From NCBI GenBank assembly GCA_037176885.1, contig JAWWNJ010000003.1, forward strand, positions 930,001 through 994,000: a stretch of 64,000 nt of DNA, read 5' to 3'. The position numbers and the translations under genes were made by a program. Source of the stretch: Favolaschia claudopus. Lineage: Eukaryota; Basidiomycota; Agaricomycetes; Agaricales; Mycenaceae. Positions 9,479 to 18,432 of this stretch are shown one piece after another (the stretch's first letter is position 1; each line of letters starts with the position of its first letter). Under the pieces are notes generated by a model. It did no database searches and was not told the DNA's origin. It worked only from the letters and a program-made list of their open reading frames with translations.

Positions 9479-9985
9479 AGCTTTAAGGCTTATTAAGCCT
9501 TATCGATTATCCCTTAATAACCCTTAAGACCTTGAAGGCTTAATTTCCTTTTTAGGTAGGTAGTTCCCACCCTCGAAAAGGCGTAAAATCTTCAGTGGAG
9601 CATGTATATCGGAGCATATTTGCACAAAAAACACCTTAACCTTCAGGTCAAGGTCAGTTACTTTGGATTTTATCAAATTCTTGAGCAGTCGTGGAGGTTT
9701 GATTATATCCCCATCAATTATTAGGTCAATTATTTGCTATATTACGGGCGGCGCCGACACGGCATCGACCTTGTTCCCGAATCTTCAAGGAGGATGCCCA
9801 AGGCCGACAGCCACGAAATGATCGGACGGTTTGGTTGGCAGGCGCCGGAGATACCCGGGTTGCCGGCATGAAGCTCGGCATCACCCTTAAGCTTAAGGGC
9901 TCTTAAGCCCTGGATACAGTGCTTAAGGCTTATGTTAAGGCCTTAATAAGCCTTAATCTTAATAAGGCCTTATCCCTTAGGGCGA
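9479..9985. mobile_element. Element with clustered TTAAGG subterminal motifs
   Basis: The first 70 and last 100 bases are crowded with TTAAGG/CCTTAA in both orientations; the middle is unrelated sequence. The same design appears at 22664-23238 where it interrupts a Copia frame. It cuts off the 3' part of LINE-B. Exact ends are uncertain. Confidence 0.55.
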
Positions 9986-10395
9986 ACACTGCCTCACGCT
10001 CAGCCCATGGCTTCTGCATCCGACGAGTCGTCCGGAGGTTCCAGTTCGTCTTCGTAAATTGGGAGTTCTTGCGGCATGCGGGGTAAGCCCGATTTCGTGA
10101 ATGCTCCGGACACCTCCAAGAATTCAGCTAGTGCTGTAATTCCGTCTTTCGTGCCCAGTATTTCAGGCAGGGATATATCCCTTGAGACTTTTTTGAGGAT
10201 GTACCGTTGGTCCTCATGGCGAGGGCACTCGCGAAGCAGATGTTCGCGCGACTGGAAGGGTTCTCCACAGGGGCAGTCAACGTCCTCGGATGGCACGAAG
10301 CGGCTGTAGTACTCGCCTGAGAAGCAGTGTCCGATCCGGCACTGTGTAACCCGCCCAAAGACTTCTCTCGACAACGACGTAAAATGTGGGGTCGG
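9986..10395 (-). pseudogene. LINE-B: C-terminal end of a non-LTR pol
   Basis: The minus-strand frame ends with a zinc-binding segment CPCGEPFQSREHLLRECPRH preceded by GRVTQCRIGHCFSGEYYSRF, then an acidic tail ending at 10000. This is the post-RNase H zinc finger typical of fungal LINE ORF2 proteins. It is nearly identical to LINE-C (27041-27398). No upstream RT or RNase H remains and the 3' UTR is replaced by the TTAAGG element. Confidence 0.75.
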
Positions 10396-10399
10396 TTTT

Positions 10400-10601
10400 A
10401 TGTCGCAAATTTATTTATTTTGTTGTCGGGCTCGGTCGTGCCCAATCGGTTGTTATCGGGAGGTCTCGGGCCATCGGCCCGACACCTACCCGATAGGGAG
10501 GACTCGGGCGCAATCAGGCACGATCGCGCCCGATAGCCCGACAGCCCTAGGGCACGGTCTCAGGAGCCTATGAAATAATGAAAATGTAAAAGAATTATTT
10601 G
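10400..10601 (+). repeat. TATCGGG-rich terminal repeat family, copy 1
   Basis: It starts TGTCGCAAATTTATTTATT and is packed with TCGGGC/GCCCGA motifs in both orientations, ending near AATAATGAAAATG. It matches 61845-62059 over about 200 bases. Clusters of short inverted motifs are typical of the subterminal parts of hAT-like elements; that classification is inference. Confidence 0.65.
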
Positions 10602-10717
10602 CTTCATTCGTTACCTGCTGTAGTCTAGTAGCACTGTTGCACCACTTCAAAGTTGAATGGGTTCAATGAGTTCAAGTGGTTAACAGGCTGTTCAAATCTA
10701 AAGGGTCAGTAAATTGT

Positions 10718-10785
10718 TAGTAGCTGGAATTGAACCGACGTCAAGAATCACTAATTTGAGGAGCCTTACCACTCCCCCACGCGCG
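10718..10785 (-). tRNA. tRNA-like remnant (probable pseudogene)
   Basis: On the minus strand there is a D-arm-like GGAG/CTCC stem around TGGTAAGG and a T-arm-like GTCGGTTCAATTCCAGC, with AGT at the anticodon position, resembling fungal tRNA-Thr. The acceptor stem does not pair and the anticodon arm is imperfect, so it is unlikely to be functional. It could also be the head of a tRNA-derived SINE. Confidence 0.4.
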
Positions 10786-10840
10786 CATTAAAGGGTGGTG
10801 GAACGAACTCCAACATATTGGGTTGACTCCACTCACTTCC

Positions 10841-11412
10841 ATGGCACCCCAGCGTCCACTCGCACGTCGCTCGAGCTCAGAAATCACCCACGTCTCCGAC
10901 TCTGAACCCGAAAATCAAAGCTCCTCTCCAGTGAACTCGCCTGCCGCGTCACCTAAAAATATTCGCGTCCGCGCGCCTCTCACCGTGGTGACCCCGACTC
11001 AGCCCAACGGCACCCTCACCAGGCGGAATTCAGTCTCGGAGGAGTTTGGGGAGGGCAAGAAAGAGGGTTTACCGGGCTTCTGGACTACACTTGACTTGGG
11101 TGCGTCAGAACGCTGCTCTCACAACATTTTGTGTGCTAATCCATTACAGCTGGCCGCGCGCAGCTGGCTGCTGTACGGCGCGCTTCCTCTAGCCCACCCT
11201 GTACCCCACGGCAACCGAAACGGCGCCGACAAATGCATGATGCATGCCTCTGGAGTGATTCCCCGGTTGGCCCGCTCGATGAGCCCCGAATCCATCGAAG
11301 CTCGCTGCGTCTCAGTACTCCGGAGACGGAGGAGTTGCGCAGGGAGGTAGATGAAGGCTATCGCCAGATGTTCCACGACCGCATCCGTTCGGAACTTATC
11401 AGACCTGTGTAA
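10841..11412 (+). CDS. Candidate two-exon gene, unknown protein of 173 aa
   Basis: ATG at 10841 opens a frame to 11099. A 50-base intron (11100-11149) has donor GTGCGT, branch-like TGCTAAT and acceptor TTACAG; splicing keeps one frame open to TAA at 11412, total 522 coding bases. The product is basic and mostly disordered: RRSSSE and serine/proline runs, PKRRRQ, then a C-terminal helical segment TPETEELRREVDEGYRQMF. No domain is recognised. It lies upstream of, and on the opposite strand to, the gene at 11624-12234. It could be a host nuclear protein or a remnant of one. The splice sites and frame continuity are the main support. Confidence 0.5.
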
Positions 11413-11623
11413 GCTTCGTCAGCGCCCGCCCTTCGAAGGAACATGGGACTGAAGAAAAGAGCGTACCAGTATCTTTGAAATATATTCTTTTTACCCATCC
11501 TCCTCCTCATTGCATGAGCTCCCACCTGTAAATTGCCGACAGTATTCCGAATTGACAACGACCCAGAGCCCTCAAGAGTTTGCGGCATCGGAAAGGTATT
11601 CAAAATCAGTGTACATTGGCTAT

Positions 11624-12234
11624 CTAATGCTGCGAGGCGGACGCGCTTTCCTCGCCCTCGCCCTGATCTCCGTTTCTGTCTTCGGTTTCACTACTGCCCT
11701 CACCATCAACCGGCATCTCGTCCTCCTCTTCGACATCGGCACTTCGAAGCGCATCAAGAGCCGCGTCAAGTTCCCCATCCTTCACAACACCAGCAACTCC
11801 GAGACTCGACTCAGTATTATCCGGGAACAGCTCGGCATCCCAAACACGAAAGAGCTCCATGACGGGCTTCGAACGCTGGCGAAGGCCTTCGAGGAGATAT
11901 TGGAGGTAAGATTCTTGGTGTTTATGCCAATTAATTCCAGTCTGCTGGCCGCGCTTCTTGAGCTGGGCGTCTGCTGACAATCCCCACAGCGTCTTGCAGC
12001 AAATGGTAAGTCTTCCGCCTCAAACGAAGATCAAAACTTACCAGAACAGCCGGCGACGTGAGACTGGCTGGCACTAGCATACTGTTTGTGGAGTGCCTCT
12101 GGCTTCTGCGCTCTTCCTCCCCCACCTTTGGCTGGTCGCTTGCGCAGAGCTTTGTTCTTGGGCTGCCGAGGCCCTCCCTTGCTGTAGAGGTATTGCGGAC
12201 TCGAGAGCCGAGTCATCTGCCCAAAAGTAGACAA
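11624..12234 (-). CDS. Candidate two-exon gene, acidic-tailed protein of 180 aa; 5' exon shared with DIRS repeats
   Basis: Exon 1 (12234-12042) is basic (QPKNKALRKRPAK). A 68-base intron (12041-11974, GTAAGT...TTGTCAG) joins it in frame to exon 2 (11973-11624) with ELFRVWDAELFPDN and a strongly acidic C-terminus (DVEEEDEMPVDGEGSSETED). Total 543 bases, no stop. The first 179 bases of exon 1 lie inside the 371-bp DIRS repeat and are duplicated at 16709 onward. Either the retrotransposon took up a host exon, or a host gene now starts in retrotransposon DNA. The plus strand also has GT/AG pairs here, so strand choice rests on the acidic tail and frame continuity. Confidence 0.45.
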
Positions 12235-12426
12235 AAATCATATTTCTCACGCATCTCTCTCTCTCTCAGTGACTAGCGCCAATCCTGGATGGTCTGGAGA
12301 GACCAAGGGGATGGGCTAAGATCACGTCATCCCCTCCTCGTCATCTCATCTTTTTTGCTTCCTCCCACCACGTTCGCTTTCTCCCCGCCTTCGCTGCCCT
12401 CCTCCTCCTTAGTTTTTCTTTGTCGT
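12056..12426 (+). repeat. 371-bp direct repeat, left copy (C-B-A1 of the DIRS element)
   Basis: It is the same length as 16709-17079 and almost identical (one visible difference, GGGATGGGC against GGGATTGGC). The inner boundary AATCCT|GGATGG at 12286/12287 divides it into a part shared with the 3' repeats (C and B) and the true 5' repeat A1. Confidence 0.9.
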
Positions 12427-12472
12427 TCTTTCTTCATCATCACCTCACCTCCCATCACTGCTCCCGTCGACG

Positions 12473-13360
12473 ATGACCGGCACCACTGACACGGCCCCCA
12501 CTGCCTCGCAGTTCAACGACCTCAGAAAGATGATGGAAGATTTGGCGGGAGTTGTTAATAATCTCTCCGGCGAGATTTCGAAGCGACCGGCGGCGTCTGC
12601 TATTGAGCAGCTCACTGGCGCCCCCGCCGACCCCTTGGCGTTCCCGCCCGCTTCTAATGGTAAGTACCCGGCCCTGCTTACTTCTGTTCTCTACCCGCAC
12701 CTTGCCGCCGACGTCATCACGCAAATCGGCAAGTTCGAGTTCCCGCCGACCCACCTCGGTCGCCTCCTCCCCACCGTCTCTGCCCCACCGCCCATCCCCC
12801 TCGTCCTCACCACCAACGCTGATGGCGGACTGGTGTTTACCCCGGTCCCCACTGTCACCGGCGCCACTGCGCTGCTCCGCGAAGTCCCCGACGTTGCTAC
12901 TTTCGCCGAAGCCTGGGCAATTTTCTCTGCCGTGCTCCAGAATGAGAACTCCGCCCTCCCTGCTGCCCAGGCCCTCAACGCGCACCTCACCAACGTCATC
13001 GGCTTTGCGCGCGCGTTTCCGTGGGCGTCCGTCTTGGACTACCACGTTGCTTTTGTGCAGGCTCGGAGTCGTGACCCCTTCTTCAACCCCATCTCCTGGA
13101 GCAGGGGTGACTCTCACCTGCACACCAAGCTCCTCCTCACTCCCCTCCTCCTTATGCCGCCCACCCTGCCTGCTCCTTCTCCTGCTCCAGCCAGCGCTGC
13201 TCGCACCCAGGTATGCTACAATTACAACAACGCTACTGTGGGTTGTGACGCACCTTCGTGCCCGCGCCGCCATGTCTGCCGGGGATGCGGAGGTGCCCAC
13301 CCTCTCTTCTCCTGTGCCCTCGCAGGTGCCGCGGCTGTGCCTTCCGCCGCTGCGCCCTGA
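12473..13360 (+). CDS. DIRS gag-like protein (295 aa) with C-terminal zinc-finger motifs
   Basis: ATG at 12473 (GACGATGACC context) follows the A1 repeat by 46 bases. The N-terminal 200 residues are a helical, gag-like region with no catalytic motif (MMEDLAGVVNNLSGEIS near the start, LDYHVAFVQARSRDPFF about residue 190). Residues 245-283 hold CYNYNNATVGC, CPRRHVCRGCGG and AHPLFSC, cysteine/histidine groups typical of DIRS gag. The product would package element RNA. It ends in TGA; the next 891 codons continue in the same frame with no other stop. Confidence 0.75.
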   Translation: MTGTTDTAPTASQFNDLRKMMEDLAGVVNNLSGEISKRPAASAIEQLTGAPADPLAFPPASNGKYPALLTSVLYPHLAADVITQIGKFEFPPTHLGRLLPTVSAPPPIPLVLTTNADGGLVFTPVPTVTGATALLREVPDVATFAEAWAIFSAVLQNENSALPAAQALNAHLTNVIGFARAFPWASVLDYHVAFVQARSRDPFFNPISWSRGDSHLHTKLLLTPLLLMPPTLPAPSPAPASAARTQVCYNYNNATVGCDAPSCPRRHVCRGCGGAHPLFSCALAGAAAVPSAAAP

Positions 13361-13732
13361 GGTGGTGCTGGGGGCAGGGCTTTGGTGCGACGAGCTTTGA
13401 CGGCCTCGTCTTTCTTGCACCCCCCTGCCCCCTCCTCGGCACTTGCAGCGCCTAGCCGACTTTCCATATCCCCGAATGTAGCCCGGTTTGTTTCGCGCCG
13501 GGTTAGCCCACCCGGTGTCGTACCTCAAGTACCGGGCCAGCGAGGGGGAGAGGTTGAATCCTCTCCTCGCTCTGCGAGGAGGGAAGTCTCTTTTCTCCCC
13601 CCTTACATTCTGGATATCAAAACTGACCATATTTTGCCGGTCCTTAACAAGCTCCTTGAGCCTTTGCCTCCGCCTCCTACCCGTCCTAACACCACCCTCC
13701 ACTTCCCCCTCACCACCCCCCATCTCCTCCCC

Positions 13733-15246
13733 ATGCCCGTTGTGAAACTCCGACCCCATGTATGGTGTGATGCGCTGCGCTCCTATCCTGACCGGCTCTT
13801 CGCTGACTCCGTCGTTGCTGCCATTAAATACGGTGTACATCTTGGTGTCGTTAATAATCATATTCTCCGTCCACCCTCCTTCGCTCCCCCTCCCCTCCCC
13901 TCTGCCCTTGAGTACCCCGACACTGTTGACGCTGATATTGACCTTGAGGTTTCCCTCGGTCGTATCATCGACGTCTCTGCCACACCTGCCGCCGCTACAG
14001 CCTTCCTTGCTCCCCTTGGTTCTGTCCCCAAGAAGTATTCCACCAAGCGCCGTCGCATCCACCACCTCTCCTACCCCCGTGGCCACTCGGTCAATGACGC
14101 CATTCCGGCCGAGTTTGGTTCGCTGGTGTTTGAGGCAGTGCTTCAGGCTATTGACCGCATTCGTGCTGCTGGTCCTGGTGCTTTCCTGTACAAGGCTGAC
14201 TTGGAGGCTGCCTTTAGCCATATCCCCATACACCCCGCTGATTGGAAGTATATGGGCTTCTGTTGGAAGGGTCGTACCTTCCTTGACATATTCCTTCCCT
14301 TTGGCCTGCGCACTGCCCCTCGTCTCTATAATTTCTTTGCAGAGGCTCATCACTGGATTCTTACCAACCAGCATGCAACGTTGCGCGATCTCCAGCATTA
14401 CCTTGATGACTGGATCAACGTGACGTCTGCCTCTCTGGGGGCTGATTACGCTCTTGCGGCGCGCGATGACTTCCGTCGGACAACGCGCGAGCTGGGCTTC
14501 TCGCTTTCTGAGAAGAAGGAGGAGGGCCCTGGTCACTGTCTCGAGTTCTTGGGCATTGAGCTTGACACGGTACAGATGCAGGCACGGCTTCCCCAGGACA
14601 AGCTGGAGCGCCTCCTGGGCATGCTACAAGTGTGTCTGGAGCGTGGTTCTGCTTCTTTCCACGAGCTGGAGCGGCTCTGTGGTCACTTTGTCTTTGCGCA
14701 GTCTGTCATACCTATAGGGCGGTACTTCACACGGCGAGTCCGTGACTTCATGCGTTCCATCTCCTCCCTTCCCCATACCCTCTTGCGTCGCATTCCATCT
14801 GAGGCCCGCAAGGATCTCTTGTGGTGGATGGAGTATCTGCCGTCCTTCAATGGCATCTTCACTATCTCCCCTCCCCCTCCTGAGCTTGCTGTTTACACTG
14901 ACGCTAGTGGCAAGCTTGGCCTTGGTGGGACATGGGTTGAGGGTGATGTCTTCTTTGCAGAACGTTGTCCCAAGCGGCGGATGGGCCTCCCTATCCACTG
15001 GAAGGAGATGCAGGCTGTTCTGCGCGCGGCAGAGCTGTGGCCCCCACACTGGCGTGGGTTTGAGGTTATCTTCCATATTGATAATGCTGCTGTCGCTAGC
15101 TGCCTTAACTCGGGTTCTATTGATCATCCTTCAACCCAGCAGCTCTTCAGGTCCTTTGCGTTGTTGGCGGCGCGTGCGGGATTTACATTTCGTTCCGTCT
15201 GGATTCCCACTGCTGCGAATGGTGTTGCTGATGCCCTTTCTCGTTT
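13733..15246 (+). CDS. DIRS reverse transcriptase - RNase H
   Basis: The first suitable ATG is at 13733, although the frame is open from the gag stop at 13361. RT features: SVPKKYSTKRRRIHHLSYP (fingers), FLYKADLEAAFSHI, FGLRTAPRLYNF and the active-site box HYLDDWIN near 14399. RNase H follows: VYTDASGKLGLGG, HWKEMQAVLRA, FHIDNAAV and VADALSR, supplying the four acidic positions. It makes cDNA from the element RNA. The frame stays open to 16252 only because the recombinase continues in it after a frameshift, so the true 3' end of this ORF is uncertain. No methyltransferase domain of the DIRS1 type is seen. Confidence 0.85.
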
Positions 15247-15249
15247 TCA

Positions 15250-16252
15250 GTGGGTGAACCTCGACCGACTCCGTCCTCACTGGGTACTCCCTCACCGGAG
15301 TGGCTCGAGGCCAACTCGCACCTCCACCCAGCCGTTGCGGACCTCATCTGGTACAGTCTCAAGCCTGCCACCCGCGCTGGGTACGATGGTGTCGTTGCCA
15401 TGTACTCTGTCTTCGCCCGAAGCCGTGGCTTCACCCATCCTGACGGCAAGGTGCTTCCCGCCACCGCCGCTGGTCTCCAGCTCTGGATCGCAGAGAAGGC
15501 TCCCTTTGTCCAGCCTGCTACGCTCTCCCGTTACCTCTCCAGCTTGCGCACCATCCACATCGAGCATGGATGGTCGGTTGAGGCGCTTGACCACCCCATT
15601 CTCAAGCGCCTCATCAGCGCCGCTGAACGCCGGTACGGTACTGCGCCCCGCCGCCTTCGTCGGCCCATCACGCGCCAGATCCTCGCTGACATTATCGCGG
15701 AGCTCCCAGACGACCATGATGGTAGGATGCTCGCCTCCGCTTTCACCCTTGCCTGGACAGCATTCATGCGCTGCGGGGAGTTCACAGTCGCTGACGGTGC
15801 AGCCTTTGACCCCTCCATCAACCTTACAGAGGGCTGCATCTCGAATGTCACTGACTCCTCCCTTCTCTGCACCATCCAGGCAAGCAAGACGGACCCTGGA
15901 CGGCGAGGGGCTCAGGTCCTTTGTGGGGCCGCTGTTGGTGCCCCAACCTGTCCTGTTGCCAGGTTCAGAGCGTACCGTGAGTGTCGTCCAGCTGTCTCCC
16001 CCATATGCTCCACTGTTCGTCACCTCCACGGGTGCACCCCTCTCACGCTCCTTTGCCCTCTCCGCACTTGACGACTGCCTTCGAAGGGCTGGGTATAGCT
16101 CGGGTGAGTTCACCGGCCACAGTTTCCGCCGTGGAGCTGCCTTCGCTGCTGCAGAGGCGGGGTACACTCAGGAGCAGATCAAGCTCCTGGGCCGCTGGAA
16201 GTCAGACGCGTGGAAGCTCTATGTTGACTGCCCCCCTCTCCATGCTACGTGA
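15250..16252 (+). pseudogene. DIRS tyrosine recombinase, one frameshift
   Basis: Frame 1 from 15250 (overlapping the RT ORF, as usual in DIRS) gives the SAM-like N-terminal domain (WLEANSHLHPAVADLIWYS, TLSRYLSSLRTIHIEHGW) and the first catalytic arginine in FMRCGEFT. The rest is in frame 2: HSFRRG (H-x-x-R), LLGRWKSDAWKLYVD with the tyrosine nucleophile, stop at 16252. The switch falls in the C5 run at 15998-16002; one extra C explains it. The protein would integrate the circular DNA. Without ribosomal frameshifting or sequence error this copy is inactive. Confidence 0.8.
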
Positions 16253-16299
16253 GTTGTCCTCCAAACTCCACTCCACCTCTGCCGTCTATCGCTCCCGTC

Positions 16300-16640
16300 C
16301 TGCCTCCACACCCCCTGTTGCCCCCGCTACCCCTCCCCGTCTCTTCATCCGGATTCCAGCCCGTCCCACACCTCTCCCCCCTCCACCCCCTCCCCCTTCC
16401 CTCCCTGCTTCCAAGCGGTCTTCCTCGAAGCGCGCGCCTCCACCTCTCCCCCCTCCCCCCTCCACCCACCCCCCTGGTTCTCTCCACTTGTAAACACCCT
16501 TCTTCGAGACGTGCAGCCGCATCTGTTCCCCCTCCATCCGCTCCCCCTGCCCCCTCTACTGCAAAACGGTCTTCTTCGAAATGCGTGCCTCCATCTGTCC
16601 CCCCTCCATCCTTGCCAGCCTCGCTCCCCGGTCCCTTGAG
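16300..16640 (+). repeat. Pyrimidine-rich degenerate tandem repeats in the DIRS 3' region
   Basis: Three diverged units of roughly 80-90 bases share GGTCTTCYTCGAAG-type cores followed by CCTCCATCTGTCCCCCCTCC-like tracts. The frames here are proline/serine low complexity and are not counted as genes. Confidence 0.6.
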
Positions 16641-16708
16641 GGCGCCAAAGGCTCCTCGCACCGGACCCACACGTACTGCTGCTGTCTCCCGTCAAGCACA
16701 GTTTGCGC

Positions 16709-17079
16709 ACGTGAGACTGGCTGGCACTAGCATACTGTTTGTGGAGTGCCTCTGGCTTCTGCGCTCTTCCTCCCCCACCTTTGGCTGGTCGCTTGCGCAG
16801 AGCTTTGTTCTTGGGCTGCCGAGGCCCTCCCTTGCTGTAGAGGTATTGCGGACTCGAGAGCCGAGTCATCTGCCCAAAAGTAGACAAAAATCATATTTCT
16901 CACGCATCTCTCTCTCTCTCAGTGACTAGCGCCAATCCTGGATGGTCTGGAGAGACCAAGGGGATTGGCTAAGATCACGTCATCCCCTCCTCGTCATCTC
17001 ATCTTTTTTGCTTCCTCCCACCACGTTCGCTTTCTCCCCGCCTTCGCTGCCCTCCTCCTCCTTAGTTTTTCTTTGTCGT
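16709..17079 (+). repeat. 371-bp direct repeat, right copy (C-B1-A2)
   Basis: See the DIRS entry. On the opposite strand it still carries the basic exon seen at 12234-12056, but here it runs into unrelated DIRS sequence. Confidence 0.9.
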
Positions 17080-17145
17080 CCCACCCTCCATCCCCAGCTT
17101 CTCCTTAGTCTTTTGCATACCTGTGTAGATTTTTAGCTACACGGG

Positions 17146-17272
17146 GGGCTGCCGAGGCCCTCCCTTGCTGTAGAGGTATTGCGGACTCGAGAGCCGAGTC
17201 ATCTGCCCAAAAGTAGACAAAAATCATATTTCTCACGCATCTCTCTCTCTCTCAGTGACTAGCGCCAATCCT
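17146..17272 (+). repeat. 127-bp B2 repeat, 3' end of the DIRS element
   Basis: It matches 16813-16939 from GGGCTGCCGAGG to GCGCCAATCCT; outside this segment the flanks differ, which places the element end at 17272. Confidence 0.85.
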
Positions 17273-17404
17273 AGCGCGCGGTTGAGCTTCGTTCGAACTC
17301 GTAGACAGAATGATAGCTGGATATTGGATATTAAGTAAATTCTTGCCAACAAAGGATGAAAAAATACACACAGGAAGCGATAATCAATCTTATCCCAAAT
17401 TAAA

Positions 17405-17625
17405 TCCGCAATGGTGTCCGAATAATGCTGCACCCGGAAAATCCGGAGTCCAGGTCGCAGCGGCTCACAGCGGAGCATGCGAACGAAATAATCAGCACTA
17501 TAGCACAGCGGCATAGAAAATGATAAGCACTGCAGCACAGCGGCATACAGGCTGAAAAATGCTGCACCCAGATAATCCGGAGTACGTATCAGCATGCACT
17601 GTAGCACAGCGGCAAATAGGCTGAC
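17405..17625 (-). repeat. Dispersed repeat (GCAGCGGCTCACAGCGGAGC family), copy 1
   Basis: The minus strand contains TATTTCGTTCGCATGCTCC and GTGAGCCGCTGCG, also present in order at 27587-27630 on the plus strand. The block is built of several ATGCTGCA/GCACAGCGGCAT units. It has no coding capacity. Confidence 0.6.
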
Positions 17626-17758
17626 GTCGTCGATCCCATTTCTCACTCGCTCAATCGCAAACAAGCATATCATTCAAGGCTTTTCTCTCCCGAGTCCCAA
17701 CATCTTGACGGGCGTGTGCGTGGGGTTTACCTCCCCTCTCAACTAACAGAATCTGAAA

Positions 17759-18430
17759 ATGCGCGGAAGGCGCAATAACCTCATGTGGGATGAAAGACTG
17801 TATATTAAATACCTGAAAATGCGCGGAAAGCGCAATAACTTCTCATATCTGCTGTCTTCTGTCGACAGCGAGCTCGTTGTCAAGGTCTCAGACTACGACA
17901 CTGTCCACCAAGCTTGGACGGCTCTCGAGACCGAGTTTGGGCAGACTGGGAGTGGGGGCATTATGCTCTGGTTCCGTCAGCTCACTCGTCCCCTCCTTGA
18001 CGACGACACACTCGCACTCGATCAGCATGTGAAGGACTTTCAAAAAGCGCAGACTCATCTTACGAAGGCCGGATTCAGTATCCCCGGTCCTATCGTCAGC
18101 GCCGTCTTCCTCTCCACTCTTCCCTCCGATCCAGACGACCCCAAATCCTACTATTCCCTTGTCCAGAGCGCCAAGATTGACGACACGACTACTCTGGTCT
18201 CTACGATCCAGGGTGTCCTCGATTCCCGTCGCCGCAGGAAGTCCCCAACTGCAAGCATGAAGGTCATATCGCGGACGACTGCTGGCAACCGGGTGGCGGT
18301 AAGGCCGGTCAGGGCCCAAAGCAGCAGCAGCATAAAAGGAAGGGGAAGAGGGGTAAGGGCAAGGAGAAGGCCCACAATACGGATGGAGGGGGAGACGAAA
18401 AATCCAATAATGTACGCTTCGAGAAATGCT
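17759..18430 (+). pseudogene. Copia-1 gag fragment
   Basis: The frame contains the UBN2-like capsid region: FSYLLSSVDSELVVKV, YDTVHQAWTALETEFGQ, LDQHVKDFQKAQTHLTKAG, VFLSTLPS. The first part of gag is missing. After 18235 the frame is lost; the next frame reads PNCKHEGHIADDCW, three of the four zinc-knuckle ligands. A single missing base in the codon of the first cysteine (between 18242 and 18243) accounts both for the lost cysteine and for the shift into the pol frame. Confidence 0.8.
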
Positions 18431-18432
18431 TA

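Larger units (their letters stand above)
12287..17272 (+). mobile_element. DIRS-type tyrosine-recombinase retrotransposon with split direct repeats
   Basis: Gene order is gag-like, RT-RNase H, tyrosine recombinase, with no integrase or LTRs. The repeats form A1 (12287-12426) ... B1 (16813-16939), A2 (16940-17079), B2 (17146-17272); A1 and A2 are both 140 bp and B1 and B2 both 127 bp. The order A1-B1-A2-B2 is that of PAT/Ngaro-like elements, which replicate through a circle joined at B|A. B2 ends AATCCT exactly like B1. Upstream of A1 lies a further C-B piece ending in the same AATCCT, as expected if this copy integrated at the B end of an older copy. Confidence 0.85.

Noticed and set aside
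12455..14536. A 693-codon open frame on the minus strand across the DIRS gag and RT
   Set aside because: It is the antisense shadow of two well-supported plus-strand proteins. Its product is low-complexity arginine/glycine text, caused by the GC bias of codon third positions.
15292..16167. Minus-strand frames of up to 291 codons over the DIRS recombinase
   Set aside because: Antisense to recombinase motifs that are clearly readable on the plus strand.
16249..16929. Long proline/serine-rich frames after the DIRS recombinase
   Set aside because: They come from pyrimidine-rich tandem repeats and run into the direct repeat; all three frames look alike.
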